The notes under the pieces were generated by a model that was given only the letters and a program-made list of their open reading frames with translations, did not search any database and was not told the DNA's origin. The position numbers were made by a program, and so were the translations under genes. From the NCBI GenBank assembly GCA_020631865.1, contig JACKGS010000007.1:1-6022 (forward strand): 6,022 nt of DNA, written 5' to 3'. This stretch comes from Candidatus Nomurabacteria bacterium. GTDB lineage: Bacteria; Patescibacteriota; Saccharimonadia; Saccharimonadales; UBA7683. The number at the start of each line of letters is the position of its first letter. Position 1 is the stretch's first letter. Of this stretch, positions 5,026 to 6,022 are shown in pieces.

Positions 5026-6022
5026 TTCTGAAAAACTCATAGAACGCGAGATGGATATTGATGATGTTATGTGGTTTATTGAGCTGTGTGAATCTAATAA
5101 TATTGAGGTTTATATTGATGGTGGATGGGGAGTAGATGCTCTTTTAGGTGAACAGACGCGGAAACATAATGATCTTGATATTGCTTTGCCACATCATTTT
5201 GTAGAATTACTCAAAGAATTACTTGAACAAGAAGGCTATAAAATCTTAGAAAATGAAGTCACAAGGGAGTGTAATTTTGTCATGCGCGATACTTTGGGGC
5301 ATGAGATTGATTTTCATACGTATACTTTTGATGAACACGGTAATAATATTTACGGTATTGAGTATGCTCCTGAACACCTAACGGGTATAGGAGTGTTGAA
5401 TGGTCGAGAGGTTAAAACTATTAATCCAGAGTGGATGGTAAAATTTCATACCGGTTATGAGTTAGATGAAGATGATTATCATGATGTTAAGTTACTCTGT
5501 AATAAATTTGAATTGATTATTCCTGACGAATACAAAAAATTTAAAAAAAATATTGTGCGAGATGTAAATTTAATCATGAGCGATGCCATACCTAGGGTTG
5601 CATATGAAACAGGTCATAAAAACCCAGATATATTAAAGAATTGGCAAGAGCGTTCTGAAAAAGGCGGATTGGTCATGTTTGCAATTCGTGATCAAGATAG
5701 GTTTATAGCTAGTACCACTTTGCTCTTAGATGGTGCAGATGAACAGATAGTAAAAGATGAGATAGGCATTATCCCAATGATTAATGGGCTTGGTGTAAAC
5801 GAAGAGTTTCGAAATCAAGGGCTAGGATCAATATTAATGGATGTGTGTGAAGGGTATGTTCAATCACATCCAAAATTATTGCAAAAAATTATATTAGGTG
5901 TAGAAGAAGACAATAATATTGCACAAAAAATGTATGAGGAGCGTGGCTATAAGTATATTAAGGTCGCCGGAAAAGATACGTACGATGCTTCATGGCCAGA
6001 AATTGGCGAAGACGGTCTGCGC
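5015..6022 (+). CDS. Nucleotidyltransferase-GNAT acetyltransferase fusion, antibiotic-modification type (3' end outside window)
   Basis: The frame is open for 336 codons from ATG 5015 to the right edge with no stop. Residues about 14-175 are a pol-beta-type nucleotidyltransferase of the aminoglycoside/lincosamide adenylyltransferase group (ANT(2'')/Lnu-like). They show DGGWGVDALLG (35-45), metal-binding D53 and D55 in HNDLDIAL, a third acid D99 in EIDFH, and FHTGYE (144-149) with HDVKLLC (156-162). Residues about 182-336 look like a GNAT N-acetyltransferase: the acetyl-CoA loop R266-NQ-G269-L-G271 after strand GLGVNEEF, and NNIAQKMYEERGY (300-312). Such domains transfer AMP or acetyl groups to antibiotics, but the real substrates are unknown. 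ATG 5018 is an equal start; ATG 5051 (residue 13) is also possible. No good Shine-Dalgarno sequence or promoter is seen; the 11-bp overlap with glyS suggests translational coupling. Confidence 0.85.
   Translation, partial: MMNSSEKLIEREMDIDDVMWFIELCESNNIEVYIDGGWGVDALLGEQTRKHNDLDIALPHHFVELLKELLEQEGYKILENEVTRECNFVMRDTLGHEIDFHTYTFDEHGNNIYGIEYAPEHLTGIGVLNGREVKTINPEWMVKFHTGYELDEDDYHDVKLLCNKFELIIPDEYKKFKKNIVRDVNLIMSDAIPRVAYETGHKNPDILKNWQERSEKGGLVMFAIRDQDRFIASTTLLLDGADEQIVKDEIGIIPMINGLGVNEEFRNQGLGSILMDVCEGYVQSHPKLLQKIILGVEEDNNIAQKMYEERGYKYIKVAGKDTYDASWPEIGEDGLR

Overview
The window reads as a compact, AT-rich stretch of a reduced bacterial genome. All genes are on the + strand, intergenic gaps run from none to about 75 bp, and no rRNA, tRNA, insertion sequence or CRISPR array is visible. 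Several features point to Patescibacteria/CPR, most likely Candidatus Saccharibacteria (TM7): small genes, an alpha2-type glycyl-tRNA synthetase, a RecO without zinc cysteines, a minimal soluble kinase/receiver pair beside recO, and -10 boxes placed directly on start codons. This assignment is inference from gene content and style, not from a marker phylogeny. TGA is an ordinary stop here (it ends the histidine kinase), so the UGA-as-Gly code of Gracilibacteria/SR1 does not apply.

Layout, left to right. (1) Positions 1-339 hold the C-terminal part of a FAM173-like class I methyltransferase whose 5' end lies outside the window. (2) Positions 377-1027 encode a single-pass membrane protein with a charged stalk and a PsbP-like extracytoplasmic domain. 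(3) Positions 1102-2931 form a tight run of three genes: a cytoplasmic histidine kinase without a sensor domain, a stand-alone receiver protein 1 bp later, and recO 5 bp after that. (4) Positions 2993-3631 encode an uncharacterised 212-aa protein with a His-Gly and Cys pair arranged as in caspase/CHAT-like folds, behind the best promoter in the window. (5) Positions 3670-5025 encode glycyl-tRNA synthetase. (6) Position 5015 to the right edge encodes a fusion of an aminoglycoside/lincosamide-type nucleotidyltransferase with a GNAT acetyltransferase. It overlaps the end of glyS by 11 bp and has no stop inside the window.

Three genes (377, 2993, 3670) have a -10 hexamer ending 6 to 9 bases before the ATG, so their mRNAs should be leaderless or nearly so. 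The kinase gene instead has a short leader with a clear Shine-Dalgarno sequence. The items most worth following up are the nucleotidyltransferase-GNAT fusion, the possible His/Cys hydrolase, and the leaderless promoter pattern, which also corrects several start codons.
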